Positions 28,503 to 37,684 of a DNA stretch of 64,000 bases are shown piece after piece. Source of the stretch: Georgfuchsia toluolica. Lineage in GTDB: Bacteria; Pseudomonadota; Gammaproteobacteria; Burkholderiales; Rhodocyclaceae. The position numbers were made by a program, and so were the translations under genes. The stretch spans positions 1,984,001 through 2,048,000 of the forward strand of contig NZ_CAJQUM010000001.1 of the NCBI RefSeq assembly GCF_907163265.1, written 5' to 3'. The notes beneath the pieces were generated by a model, which ran no database searches, had not been told where the DNA came from, and saw only the letters and a list, made by a program, of their open reading frames with translations. Each line of letters opens with the position of its first letter. Position 1 is the first letter of the stretch.

Positions 28503-28889
28503 AGGCGTCCTAAGATGCGTAACGTGATGTAGTAGACATCAAAAAGGCCGTATACGCTGGAGCAGCATGCCGTATACGCTGGTGCCGCATATCTTAACTT
28601 GCTGTTTTCTCATTATTCACCATAGTGAAATACGGCATCGTCCCTCTGAAAACTCGGCACATTCAATAACGCACAGCGCCGACGCTGTTTCACATCGTTA
28701 TACAAATTAGCAGGCAACACCGGGCGTCCGGTACTGGCCGATATGAGCCTCATGATAAATGAAAATACGATCCAGCAGCACTCGCCCCAAAGCGGAACTA
28801 GGAATTTCTCTTTAGCGGACATTCAGAGCCGCCTAACCTCAGACTACTATGGTCAGGGGTCAGGATATTTTTCCCCTTTTTGAACGCTT
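28503..28889. other. Intergenic region upstream of the cyclase-like gene, with a 22-bp tandem repeat
   Basis: Two consecutive 22-bp units (28547-28568 and 28569-28590) begin GCCGTATACGCTGG and differ at two positions; each contains the palindrome CGTATACG. They lie 45-88 bp upstream of the GTG of the cyclase-like gene, where operators would be expected. The rest of the region to 28889 shows no supported gene. Confidence 0.55.
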
Positions 28890-28994
28890 GGACTGACGCC
28901 TTTCCCGAACATCGTCGCCGTCGACAAGGCATGCGCCGAACTGGCGGCTTTCGCCAAGGCGGCACCCGGTTTGCAGCCCGACGCCGCAGCCTGA
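28890..28994 (+). pseudogene. C-terminal remnant of a zeta-class GST (maleylpyruvate/maleylacetoacetate isomerase)
   Basis: The + frame from 28890 reads GLTPFPNIVAVDKACAELAA, then FAKAAPGLQPDAAA and a stop. This matches the characteristic end of zeta-class GST isomerases (P.P.I..ID.AC..L.AF..A.P..QPDA). An in-frame stop at 28881 closes it upstream and no start is available, so only about 34 codons survive. It lies 95 bp before an aromatic-acid transporter gene, which fits a decayed gentisate or homogentisate catabolic cluster. Confidence 0.6.
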
Positions 28995-29088
28995 CAAAAA
29001 CAAAATCCCAATAGAGATCGTGGAACTGCGGGGTCTGACCCCGCGGGGGGCGCTTACCCAATAAACGCTACACTATGTGGAGACAATG

Positions 29089-30456
29089 ATGAATACGGTG
29101 TTAGCAATGATAGATAAATCAGAAGCCGTCCTTGAAACGAAGCAGCAACGGACAGTGCTTTGGGTCGTGGCATTGGCCATGACCGGCCTCATCTTCGATG
29201 GCTACGACCTCGTGGTCTACGGCACCTGCGTGTCGACCTTCCTGCGTGATGCTTCGCAGCTTGGCCCCGTGTCACCAGCAACAGCCGGCGCCCTAGGCAG
29301 CTATGCCTTGTTCGGTGTGCTGGTCGGCGCGCTGCTGGCCGGCAGCGTTGGCGACATCCTCGGCCGCCGCAAGGTGATGCTTGCCGCCTATGTCTGGTTC
29401 TCCATCGCCATGGCCATCACCGCCATGATGAGTTCGGTGGCCGCATTCGGCGTCATGCGCTTCATCACTGGCCTCGGGGTCGGCGCACTGTTGGCCATGA
29501 CCGGGGCGCTGGTTTCGGAATACGCGCCCAAGGGGAAGAAGAACCTGCTCAATGCCATCGTCTACTCCGGCATCCCGGTTGGCAGCCTGCTGGCGGCATT
29601 GCTCGCCATTCTGCTGCTCGAGTACATCGGCTGGCACGGCATGTTCCTGATCGGTGCGCTGCCAATCGTCACGCTGCTGCCCCTAGCTTACTTCAAGATG
29701 CCCGAGTCGGTGGCCTGGCTAGCATCACGCGGACGCATGCATGAGGCTCGGGCAGTAGCCAAACAGACCGGTTTCGATATTCCCATGCCACCCGCAGCAA
29801 GCGGCTCGGACTCGGAACTATCCGAAGACAAAGCGGGGTTCGCAGGGTTATTCAAGTCCTATCCGATCCCGACCATCCTGCTTGGCCTGATGAGCGCAAC
29901 GGGCCTGATGCTAGTCTATTCGCTCAACACCTGGCTGCCCGAGTTGATGCTGCGGGCTGGCTTCAACGCCAAAGGCTCGTTGTCTTTCCTGCTGGTGCTC
30001 AACGGGGGTGCTGTGATCGGCGCCCTGATGGGGTCGAACGTTGCTGACCGCTTCGGTCCGAAAATGGTGGTGGCGGCGTGTTTCGGCATCGGTGCGCTAT
30101 CCATCGCAGCACTCACCTTCGGCTTTTCACTGGGCATCCTGCTTGCCATGGTTGCCATTGTCGGCCTTGGTACCAGCGGTACCCAGACCCTGATCTATGG
30201 ACTGGTGGCAAATTACTACCGCATCAACGTCCGTGGCGCCGGTGTCGCCTGGTGTGCCGGCTTTGGCCGCATCGGTGGTGTTGGCGGCCCGATGCTGGGC
30301 GGCTATCTGGCAGGGGCGGATTTTCCACTCGAAACTATTTTCTACATTCTGGCCAGCTTGGCGGTACTGGGAGGCATCCTCACGCTGCTGGTGCCAACAG
30401 CCAAGGGGGGATTGAACTTCGGTGGCCATCTAGCCGCCCCATGCCGGAGAAACTGA
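29089..30456 (+). CDS. MFS aromatic acid:H+ symporter (AAHS family)
   Basis: About 455 residues with 12 predicted membrane helices. The conserved loop GDILGRRKVMLAAY between helices 2 and 3 and its counterpart NVADRFGPKMVV in the second half mark the MFS. Asp in LIFDGYDLVVYG (helix 1) is the AAHS signature needed for aromatic substrates in PcaK-like carriers. Possible substrates are gentisate, 3-hydroxybenzoate or benzoate. GTGGAG at 29077-29082 is the ribosome site, so ATG 29089 (or 29086) is preferred to the GTG at 29077. The last 15 or so residues (HLAAPCRRN) look unlike the family and may reflect a rearranged 3' end. Confidence 0.88.
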   Translation: MNTVLAMIDKSEAVLETKQQRTVLWVVALAMTGLIFDGYDLVVYGTCVSTFLRDASQLGPVSPATAGALGSYALFGVLVGALLAGSVGDILGRRKVMLAAYVWFSIAMAITAMMSSVAAFGVMRFITGLGVGALLAMTGALVSEYAPKGKKNLLNAIVYSGIPVGSLLAALLAILLLEYIGWHGMFLIGALPIVTLLPLAYFKMPESVAWLASRGRMHEARAVAKQTGFDIPMPPAASGSDSELSEDKAGFAGLFKSYPIPTILLGLMSATGLMLVYSLNTWLPELMLRAGFNAKGSLSFLLVLNGGAVIGALMGSNVADRFGPKMVVAACFGIGALSIAALTFGFSLGILLAMVAIVGLGTSGTQTLIYGLVANYYRINVRGAGVAWCAGFGRIGGVGGPMLGGYLAGADFPLETIFYILASLAVLGGILTLLVPTAKGGLNFGGHLAAPCRRN

Positions 30457-30466
30457 TGCCAATTCG

Positions 30467-30649
30467 ATGTACCGGCGGATTCTGGTCGCCCTCGATGCCA
30501 CGCAGGCCGATCACTACCAGTACACGCTTAAACGGATCAAACGCTTGGTGCGCATGGCGGGGGGGGGGTCGGTGCATATCCGTATCTGCTGCGGCAACTC
30601 ACCATCGATCTTCCTATCGCTTTACTTTGTTTCATGGGAAGATATCTGA
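30467..30649 (+). pseudogene. Truncated universal stress protein (UspA) remnant
   Basis: 60 residues beginning MYRRILVALDATQ and continuing to RLVRMAGGGSVHI, which is the N-terminal strand-helix-strand of UspA. After about residue 38 the match is lost (RICCGNSPSIFLSLYF) and a stop follows. A G10 run (30559-30568) sits where the family has Gly-Gly-Ser. The nucleotide-binding C-terminal half is absent, so this is a broken gene. Confidence 0.6.
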
Positions 30650-30689
30650 TTCATTCACTGTAACCGCCTGAAATCGAAAGGATATCGAC

Positions 30690-31241
30690 ATGGCAATCTC
30701 AATGTATGCGGCCTCGGCGCCGACCTTCGTGCAATTCCTCACCAGCCTGTCAGCCAATCTCGACAAGACCGCCGCCCACGCCGCCGCTAAGAATATCGAT
30801 CCGGCAATCTATCTGCGTACACAGCTGTATCCCGACATGCGGCCCCTAGCGACGCAGGTGAGCCTTGCCAATCGCCATGCCATCAACACCTGCGCGCGTC
30901 TTGCCGGAGTCGACCCGCTCGTGCTGCCGACCTCAGAGCCGAGCATGGACGATCTCAAGCAGCGTCTCGACCTGACCATTCGTTATCTCAACGGCTTCAC
31001 GCCGGCGCAGCTCGACGGCACCGAGGACAAGGAGATCGTCGTCAAGTATCCGAGCGGCGTCGAGCGGCGTTTCACCGGGCAGGCGATGCTGCTTAGCCTT
31101 AGCCTGCCGAACTTCTATTTCCACGTTACCGCTGCGCATTGCATCCTGCGCCATTGCGGTATCGACATTGGCAAGAAGGACTTCAACTCGGCGCAGCATC
31201 TATTCAGCGGCGACTGCGCCTGCCAGCCGGTCAAGGCATAA
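30690..31241 (+). CDS. DUF1993-family protein
   Basis: 183 residues, cytoplasmic, mostly helical. The start MAISMYAASAPTFVQFLTSL, the DPAIYLRTQLYPDMRPLATQV block and the NFYFHVTAAHCILRHCG(I) block are those of the DUF1993 family (DinB-like four-helix bundle), function unknown. ATG 30690 follows AAAGGAT. It appears intact, unlike the fragments on its left. No membrane segment or signal. Confidence 0.8.
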   Translation: MAISMYAASAPTFVQFLTSLSANLDKTAAHAAAKNIDPAIYLRTQLYPDMRPLATQVSLANRHAINTCARLAGVDPLVLPTSEPSMDDLKQRLDLTIRYLNGFTPAQLDGTEDKEIVVKYPSGVERRFTGQAMLLSLSLPNFYFHVTAAHCILRHCGIDIGKKDFNSAQHLFSGDCACQPVKA

Positions 31242-31808
31242 GGTCAGGCGCTGCTGCCGGCGCAGCGCCACTTTTCAGTCCCGCAGCAAGGCTCGAACCA
31301 CCCACCCGTGCGGGAAGGTCTTCGGCGTTGACCCCGAGGCCACGCAAAGCGTCTGGACCCTCGTAGCGGAACAATCCACGACCAACCGCATGACAGCCAG
31401 AACGCAATCGTTGAACTCTTCGGAGTGTTGATACCCCTGGTGAATACTTTCAATGGCATTGCGTTACCGAGAGACCTGGTCGCTCGACGGTCCAATGGAT
31501 CCACGATGCATTCGATGCCGGCTCGAGGATCAAGGACCGCCGCGGCACCTCTGGCCTGTTGCTGATCAAGCGATTACCCGTGAACGACTGGTTTCCGGGC
31601 ACGTCAGTGACCGACCGGTTATGGCCGGTTGCGGTCATTGTATCGCATCGTCATCATCGGCCGCTTCGGCTGAAGAACTGACATCATGCTGGTGGCAATA
31701 CACCAGAAAACTGCCCCTCACCATCGGGTTATCTCAAATACAACGACGATACAACCGTTAGGTTAAGTGCAGCAAGACTGACCGCAACTGCGCGAAGCAC
31801 AGGACTGT
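31242..31808. other. Gene-free stretch, probably decayed DNA
   Basis: 567 bases without a supportable gene. Short frames exist on both strands, but none has a ribosome site, a family motif or a normal length. One frame on the + strand (about 31452-31640) reads protein-like (SGLLLIKRLPVNDWFPGTSV) but has no recognisable homology and no start, so it may be a relic. Confidence 0.4.
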
Positions 31809-33077
31809 TCATCTAACTATCTTATCGACAGCGACCAGCCATAGAACCGCAATCACATAGGCTTTGAAACAATAGCCGATATTGCCTCTGGCAAGAATCG
31901 TTGCCGGGATTCCATAGCGCCCCTGAATCGCTAGATTAATACCTGACATTGGGCCCACCGTGAGGCCTATTGCCCACGCCTGAACAAATACCAACGCGAG
32001 CAAATCCGGTGCAGGATGCAAAGGTGCCAACCAGGCGGCTGCCATGGCGATAGTTATCACCGTATGGATGCCGATGACCGAGAGCAATATCATGACGAGC
32101 AATACGATTGCCGCCTCGATGGCCCCAAATTCCGAGAATGGCAGCCAGACAGCGCCCGTTTCCATCAACGAACGCAATCCGCTTGCAAATACGCCTGCCG
32201 AAAGGAAGAGGACGAGTTCGCCTGACATCCTTGGTAGGCGCTGCTGGGCGTGTTGATAAATCGATTGCCACGCAACTTGCGGCCCATGCCCGACAACGCT
32301 TATTACGGTGACATAGCCGAGCGAAGCCAGGCTGATGACGGAAAGAGCAGACCAGTGAGGGAATAGCCAGTGCCCCAAAGCAACCAGTATGGCCAGCATG
32401 GCAGGGGTACGGAGCGCGTCGAGATGCATGGGATACCCGACAAAGTCGGCCCCATTGTTACCCATTGATTTTTTGATATCGAGAACCGCAATGCATATCA
32501 GGACTGAGGCCAGTGCCGCACCCTTTGCAGCTAATCCAAGAGGATTGGCACCGGGTGCATAAGTAAGTGCAGTTGCCGTGGCGGCAAAGAAAGGTGACCA
32601 GAGCGCAGCGGCAAGAAAGGCTCTTTCAAGGATCAAGGCTTGTTGAGGAAGCGGTTTGCCATTTGGGCCAATTCGTTCGGCTATGATGAAAACTGCGGAG
32701 AGATTGATCACCGCTCCGAGGAGGTGCGCGCCCAAAGCTGTACGCCAGAGGGCGGACTGCCCCCGTGGCAAAGTATCATCCTCCCCCTCGGAAGTGCTGA
32801 GCATTTGCAAGAAGCTCACTGCAGCGAGCATGCCCAATAGCGCTGTATTCTGGCTCAGGAGCAACAGCCAGTCCGGATGCCCCCCTCTGGCCAGGCTTAA
32901 ACCGTAGGCAAGAATCCCTATGCCGGAAATGAATAGCGCCTGGCGCTGTTGGGATGCGGCTAATTGCGGCCATAACAACAGTCCTGCCAGCCACGCTGCA
33001 ATGCCCGCCCACCATATGAGTGGACCACTTGCCGTTCCTGCCAATGCGGCTAATACGGTCATTGCTACCAGCATCAA
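31809..33077 (-). CDS. Polytopic membrane protein of unknown function
   Basis: About 422 residues with roughly 11-12 hydrophobic helices separated by short loops, resembling ion-transporter-superfamily carriers. Conserved-looking loops include SFLQMLSTSEGEDD and GPMSGINLAIQGRYGIP near the end. I do not recognise the family. The start is uncertain: TTG/ATG at 33077/33074 lack a ribosome site, while AGGAG lies about 50 bp upstream (33123-33127), in a frame that stays open but has no standard start codon. A MITE-like element lies upstream. Confidence 0.65.
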   Translation of the reverse strand: MMLVAMTVLAALAGTASGPLIWWAGIAAWLAGLLLWPQLAASQQRQALFISGIGILAYGLSLARGGHPDWLLLLSQNTALLGMLAAVSFLQMLSTSEGEDDTLPRGQSALWRTALGAHLLGAVINLSAVFIIAERIGPNGKPLPQQALILERAFLAAALWSPFFAATATALTYAPGANPLGLAAKGAALASVLICIAVLDIKKSMGNNGADFVGYPMHLDALRTPAMLAILVALGHWLFPHWSALSVISLASLGYVTVISVVGHGPQVAWQSIYQHAQQRLPRMSGELVLFLSAGVFASGLRSLMETGAVWLPFSEFGAIEAAIVLLVMILLSVIGIHTVITIAMAAAWLAPLHPAPDLLALVFVQAWAIGLTVGPMSGINLAIQGRYGIPATILARGNIGYCFKAYVIAVLWLVAVDKIVR

Positions 33078-33173
33078 TGATGCAATGGCACGTACATTCG
33101 GATAGATAAGCTTGATGAAAATCTCCTGAGTGCGACAGGGAGCGTCAATAAAACCGTGCTTTAGATGGGCAGC

Positions 33174-33386
33174 TAGTGTGGTGTTCCATAAATCCGTTGC
33201 TTATATTTTGATTCGTCATTCCGGACGCCGCGTCATGAGCCGAAGCCCCGGGCTTGACCCGGGGGGCGAGCCGGAATCCAGCGACTTTTCAAGACCCTGG
33301 ATTCCCGCCTTCGCGGGAACGACCGAAGGAAGTCCCTGTGGGATGACGCCGCAATTTATTCAATGTATTTCTGATACAGGACACTA
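33174..33386. mobile_element. MITE-like non-coding element, copy 2 (213 bp)
   Basis: Same termini as the copy at 22919: TAGTGTGGTGTTCC at the left, ACAGGACACTA at the right. The internal sequence is almost identical, without the 18-bp insertion, and the orientation is the same. It lies between the unknown membrane protein and the 3' end of the ybiT-like gene. Confidence 0.75.
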
Positions 33387-33399
33387 GCCAGCCGCTGCA

Positions 33400-35031
33400 T
33401 TACTCGATGCCCTGGCTCGCCAGGTATTCCTCATAGGTGCCGCGATAATCGACGATGGTTCGGTCTTGCCTGATTTCAATGATCCGCGTCGCCAGCGAGG
33501 AGACGAATTCGCGGTCGTGCGAGACAAAGAGCAGCGTGCCGGGAAATTTTTCCAGGCCGGTGTTCAATGACTCGATGGATTCCATGTCGAGGTGGTTGGT
33601 CGGTTCGTCCATCAGCAGCACGTTGCGGCGCAGGAGCATCAGCTTGCCGAACAGCATGCGGCCCTGCTCGCCGCCCGAGATGACCTTGACCGATTTTTTC
33701 ACCTCGTCGCCGGAAAACAGCAGGCGGCCGAGCGTGCCGCGAATCAGCGTTTCGACGTCGCCGCCTTCATAGCCGCCTTCGCGCACCCATTGCTTGATCC
33801 AGTCGGTGAGCGCTTCGCCGCCGACGAAATCATTGGCATGGTCCTGCGCGAAATAGCCGGGCTTGGCTTTCTCGGCCCACTTCACCGTGCCATGCTGCGG
33901 CGTCAGTCCGCCCAGCGCGGCACCGGCGATGAGTCGCAGCAGCGTGGTCTTGCCGACGCCGTTCTCGCCGATGATGGCGACCTTGTCGCCGGCATCGATG
34001 GTGATGCCGAAGTTTTTGATGATCGGTTGCTTCGCGTCGTAGCCGAAGGTCAGCTTCTCGACCTCGACGGCGTGGCGGTGCAGCTTGTCCTTTTCGTCAT
34101 ATTCGAAGCGGATCCACGGGTACTGGCGCGACGAGGGCTTCATGTCCTCGACCTTGATCTTCTCGATCTGCCGGGCGCGGCTGGTGGCCTGGCGCGCCTT
34201 CGACTTGTTGGCCGAGAAGCGGCGCACGAACTCCTGCAACTCGGCGACTTTTTCCTTGGCCCGGGCGTTGTCCTTGGCCAGTTGCGCACGGGCCTGGGTC
34301 GATGCCTCCATGTAATCGTCGTAATTGCCGGGATAGACCTGGATGCGGCCGTAATCCAGATCGGCCATGTGGGTGCACACCTGGTTCAGGAAGTGGCGGT
34401 CGTGGCTGATGATGACCATCGTGCTGTTGCGCTCGTTGAGTATGTTTTCGAGCCAGCGGATGGTGTTGATGTCGAGGTTGTTGGTCGGTTCGTCGAGCAG
34501 CAAGATATCGGGATTGGCGAACAGCGCCTGGCACAGCAGCACGCGCAGCTTCCAGCCCGGCGCGACTTCCTTCATCGGCCCATTGTGCTGCGCGGTCGGG
34601 ATGTCGACGCCGAGCAGCAGTTCGCCCGCGCGCGCCTCGGCGGTGTAGCCGTCGTATTCGGCGAACTTGCTCTCGAGTTCGGCGGCGTGCATGTAGTCTT
34701 CTTCGCTCGCCTCGGGGTTGGCGTAGATGGCATCCTTTTCCTGCATGCAGGCCCACATTTCGGCGTGGCCCATCATCACCACGTCAAGCACGCGCACGTC
34801 CTCGTAGGCGAACTGGTCCTGGCGCAGAAAGGCCATGCGTTCACCGCTGTCGAGCGACACGTTGCCCGCGGACGATTCCAGCAGACCGGCGAGGATTTTC
34901 ATGAACGTGGTCTTGCCCGAGCCGTTGGCCCCGATCAGGCCGTAGCGGTTGCCCTCGCCGAACTTGACGGAGACGTTCTCGAACAGGGGCTTGGCCCCGA
35001 ACTGCATGGTAATATTTGACGCGACCAACAT
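33400..35031 (-). CDS. ybiT: ABC-F family ATPase YbiT
   Basis: 543 residues with two ABC domains: Walker [10 protein letters not shown] (about 36) and GENGVGKTT (about 350), Walker [20 protein letters not shown] and [16 protein letters not shown]. The linker is short ([24 protein letters not shown]). These details, especially the LD(I)NTIRWLE stretch, match YbiT. ABC-F proteins act on the ribosomal E site; YbiT's precise role is not settled. It is distinct from the longer ABC-F protein at 15486. Confidence 0.93.
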   Translation of the reverse strand: MLVASNITMQFGAKPLFENVSVKFGEGNRYGLIGANGSGKTTFMKILAGLLESSAGNVSLDSGERMAFLRQDQFAYEDVRVLDVVMMGHAEMWACMQEKDAIYANPEASEEDYMHAAELESKFAEYDGYTAEARAGELLLGVDIPTAQHNGPMKEVAPGWKLRVLLCQALFANPDILLLDEPTNNLDINTIRWLENILNERNSTMVIISHDRHFLNQVCTHMADLDYGRIQVYPGNYDDYMEASTQARAQLAKDNARAKEKVAELQEFVRRFSANKSKARQATSRARQIEKIKVEDMKPSSRQYPWIRFEYDEKDKLHRHAVEVEKLTFGYDAKQPIIKNFGITIDAGDKVAIIGENGVGKTTLLRLIAGAALGGLTPQHGTVKWAEKAKPGYFAQDHANDFVGGEALTDWIKQWVREGGYEGGDVETLIRGTLGRLLFSGDEVKKSVKVISGGEQGRMLFGKLMLLRRNVLLMDEPTNHLDMESIESLNTGLEKFPGTLLFVSHDREFVSSLATRIIEIRQDRTIVDYRGTYEEYLASQGIE

Positions 35032-35111
35032 TGACTTTGCCTCTTGGATTGCGCCGGCCGTGCATATAGCGCCGGACTTGAAAAAACCCGCAATTCTACC
35101 TTTTATCGACC

Positions 35112-36275
35112 ATGTCCCCAGCCCTTGATGTCGCTCGCCGTGGCCAGGTATTCACGCCGCCCGAAGTGGTGGAGCGCATGCTCGCCCTGCGCCGCAATCG
35201 GGGCCGGGTGCTGGACCCCGCCTGCGGCGACGGCGCTTTTTCGTCGCGCCTGCCCGGTTGCGTGGCCATTGAAATCGATGCCGCCATCTGCCCACCCGAG
35301 GCGCTGGCCGATAACTTTTTTGCCTACTCCGAAGCGGAAAAATTCGACACCATCGTCGGCAACCCGCCGTATGTGAAGGCGCGCGACATCCTGCACGACA
35401 CGCGCCAGCGTCTGGCCTCGCAACTGCTCAACGGCCACGCCAACCTCTACCTGTATTTCATCGAGAAGTGCGTGCGCCATCTCAAACCCGGCGGCGAGCT
35501 GATTTTCATCACGCCGCGCGACTTCCTCAAATCCACCGGCGCGGCCCGGCTCAATACCTGGCTGTTCGAGCAGGGCACCATTACCGATATCGAGGATCTC
35601 GGCGATGCGCGCATCTTCGCCGGCGCCACGCCGAATTGCGCGATCTGGCGCTTCGAGAAAGGCGATCTCTCGCACCGCACCCGCGACGGCCGGCGCATGA
35701 CGCTTTGCGGCGGGCAGTTGCTGTTTGCCCGTGGCATCTACAGCGTGCCGCTGGCCAGCGTGTTCAGCGTTCGAGTCGGCGCGGTGTCGGGCGCCGACGA
35801 TATTTTCACGAATGCCGAATTGGGCAATGCCGATTTTGTCTGCTCGAAAACAGCCGCTACCGGCGAGCTGCGGCGCATGATTTTCGATCAGCCGCTGCCC
35901 GAGCTCGAAGCACACAAGGAGCGGCTGCTGGCACGGCGCGTGACCAGGTTCGATGAACACAACTGGTGGAAGTGGGGCCGCCGCCACCATGTCTCCGATG
36001 CGCCGCGCATCTATGTCAATAACAAGACACGCAACCCGCGGCCTTTTTTTCTCAACGACTGCAGGAACTACGACGGCGCAATACTCGCCCTGTTCCCGCA
36101 CCGCAAGACGCTGGATGCGGCCGCGATGCGACAACTCACCACGCTGCTCAACGATGTCGACTGGGCCGAGCTTGGCTTTATTTGCGATGGCCGCCATCTG
36201 TTTTCGCAGCGCAGCCTCGAGCAGACGCCGTTGCCCGAGAGCTTTGCGCCATTTGCCGTCGACGGGCTGGTGTAA
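35112..36275 (+). CDS. Orphan N6-adenine DNA methyltransferase-like protein
   Basis: 387 residues. An N-terminal [16 protein letters not shown] segment is followed by SAM-binding motif I ([14 protein letters not shown]) and the catalytic NPPY motif in [15 protein letters not shown]. The remainder (about 190-387) looks like a target-recognition region. This is the layout of gamma-class N6-adenine methyltransferases. No endonuclease gene is adjacent, so it is an orphan methyltransferase or a non-DNA methyltransferase of the same fold. It is 80 bp from the divergent ybiT start and 33 bp before gshA. Confidence 0.8.
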   Translation: MSPALDVARRGQVFTPPEVVERMLALRRNRGRVLDPACGDGAFSSRLPGCVAIEIDAAICPPEALADNFFAYSEAEKFDTIVGNPPYVKARDILHDTRQRLASQLLNGHANLYLYFIEKCVRHLKPGGELIFITPRDFLKSTGAARLNTWLFEQGTITDIEDLGDARIFAGATPNCAIWRFEKGDLSHRTRDGRRMTLCGGQLLFARGIYSVPLASVFSVRVGAVSGADDIFTNAELGNADFVCSKTAATGELRRMIFDQPLPELEAHKERLLARRVTRFDEHNWWKWGRRHHVSDAPRIYVNNKTRNPRPFFLNDCRNYDGAILALFPHRKTLDAAAMRQLTTLLNDVDWAELGFICDGRHLFSQRSLEQTPLPESFAPFAVDGLV

Positions 36276-36308
36276 CATCGCCTCTGATTTCCACTCGGAC
36301 ATCACTTC

Positions 36309-37601
36309 ATGGTTCCCCATCTCACCACCGCACTGACCGGCCCCTTGCTCGATCTGGAGAAACGCTTCATCGATGGCGGCGCCAGCATCGAGCAATGGCT
36401 GCGTCGCCAATGGCAGGAACACACACCACCGTTCTATGCCTCGGTCGATTTGCGCAACTCCGGCTTCAAGCTGGCGCCCGTTGATACCAACCTGTTCCCC
36501 GGCGGTTTCAACAATCTCAATCCGGAGTTCCTGCCGCTCTGCGTACAGGCGACGATGGTGGCGATCGATAAAATCTGCCCGGATGCCCGGGACCTGCTGC
36601 TGATCCCGGAGAACCATACGCGCAACCAGTTTTATCTGCAGAACGTGGCGCGGCTGGCTGCGATCCTGCGCCATACCGGGCTCAATGTGCGCATCGGTTC
36701 GCTGCTGCCGGACATCGCCAGCCCCACGACGCTGAATCTCGACGACGGCCAGACGCTGACGCTGGAGCCGTTGAAGCGCATCGGCAGCGAAGGACGCCGC
36801 CTCGGCCTCGACGGCTTTGATCCCTGCGCGATCCTGCTCAATAACGATCTTTCCGCCGGCGTGCCGGAGATATTGAAGAACCTTAACGAACAGTTCCTGC
36901 TCCCGCCCCTGCATGCCGGTTGGCATGTACGGCGCAAGTCGAGCCATTTCCAGGCTTACAGCGAAGTGGCGAATGACTTTGGCGCCTATCTCGGCATCGA
37001 TCCCTGGCTGATCGACCCGATGTTCGGCGTCTGCGGCGAAATCAATTTTCAGGAGCGTACCGGCGAGGAGTGCCTTGCCGCGAACGTGGACGCGCTGCTG
37101 ACGCGCATCCGCGCCAAGTATCTCGAATACGGCGTCAATGACCAGCCTTTTGTCATCGTCAAGGCCGACGCCGGCACTTATGGCATGGGCATCATGACTG
37201 TGCACGACGCCAGCGAAGTCAGGGGACTGAACCGCCGCCAGCGCAACAAGATGGCGGTGGTGAAGGAAGGCCTGCCGGTCACCGAAGTCATCATCCAGGA
37301 AGGCGTGCCCACCTTCGAAACCGTCGATGAGGGCGTCGCCGAGCCGGTGATCTACATGATCGACCGCTACGTCGTTGGCGGTTTTTATCGCGTCAACGCG
37401 GCGCGCGGCCGCGACGAGAACCTCAACGCGCCGGGCATGCACTTCAAGCCGCTCGCCTTCGAAATCGGCTGCCTGCTACCCGACAGGGGCCAGGCACCCG
37501 ATGCGCCGCCCAACCGCTTTTACGCTTATGGCGTGGTGGCGCGCCTGGCGCTGCTGGCCGCCGCCATCGAGCTGGAGCGCGCCGCGCCCGCTGCGGCGTA
37601 G
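36309..37601 (+). CDS. gshA: Glutamate-cysteine ligase, proteobacterial type
   Basis: 430 residues. It catalyses the ATP-dependent first step of glutathione synthesis (gamma-glutamylcysteine). Recognisable blocks are SVDLRNSGFKLAPVDTNLFPGGFNNL, LIPENHTRNQFYLQNVARL, HAGWHVRRKSSHFQAY, PFVIVKADAGTYGMGIMTV and DRYVVGGFYRVN, typical of the TIGR02049-type enzyme of beta- and some gammaproteobacteria. It is not homologous in sequence to E. coli GshA. The gshB partner is not in the window. Confidence 0.93.
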   Translation: MVPHLTTALTGPLLDLEKRFIDGGASIEQWLRRQWQEHTPPFYASVDLRNSGFKLAPVDTNLFPGGFNNLNPEFLPLCVQATMVAIDKICPDARDLLLIPENHTRNQFYLQNVARLAAILRHTGLNVRIGSLLPDIASPTTLNLDDGQTLTLEPLKRIGSEGRRLGLDGFDPCAILLNNDLSAGVPEILKNLNEQFLLPPLHAGWHVRRKSSHFQAYSEVANDFGAYLGIDPWLIDPMFGVCGEINFQERTGEECLAANVDALLTRIRAKYLEYGVNDQPFVIVKADAGTYGMGIMTVHDASEVRGLNRRQRNKMAVVKEGLPVTEVIIQEGVPTFETVDEGVAEPVIYMIDRYVVGGFYRVNAARGRDENLNAPGMHFKPLAFEIGCLLPDRGQAPDAPPNRFYAYGVVARLALLAAAIELERAAPAAA

Positions 37602-37684
37602 CTGCCTTTCACGCCGGCAACCAGCACTGATATTTTTGTTGTTGGACTCGCGTTAATGATTATTTTGCGCACTGGGGGTTATTC

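Noticed and set aside
28547-28590. Two 22-bp repeats as a minimal CRISPR array
   Set aside because: The units are directly adjacent with no spacer, there are only two of them, and no cas gene is present.
31452-31640. Protein-like frame (SGLLLIKRLPVNDWFPGTSV) as a gene
   Set aside because: No start or ribosome site and no recognisable family. It may be a relic, but nothing supports a call.
35103-37442. Very long antisense reading frame (about 779 codons) opposite the methyltransferase and gshA
   Set aside because: It mirrors two well-supported genes in GC-rich DNA, has no ribosome site and no family motif. Similar long shadow frames oppose dnaG, rpoD, the ABC-F and ybiT genes.
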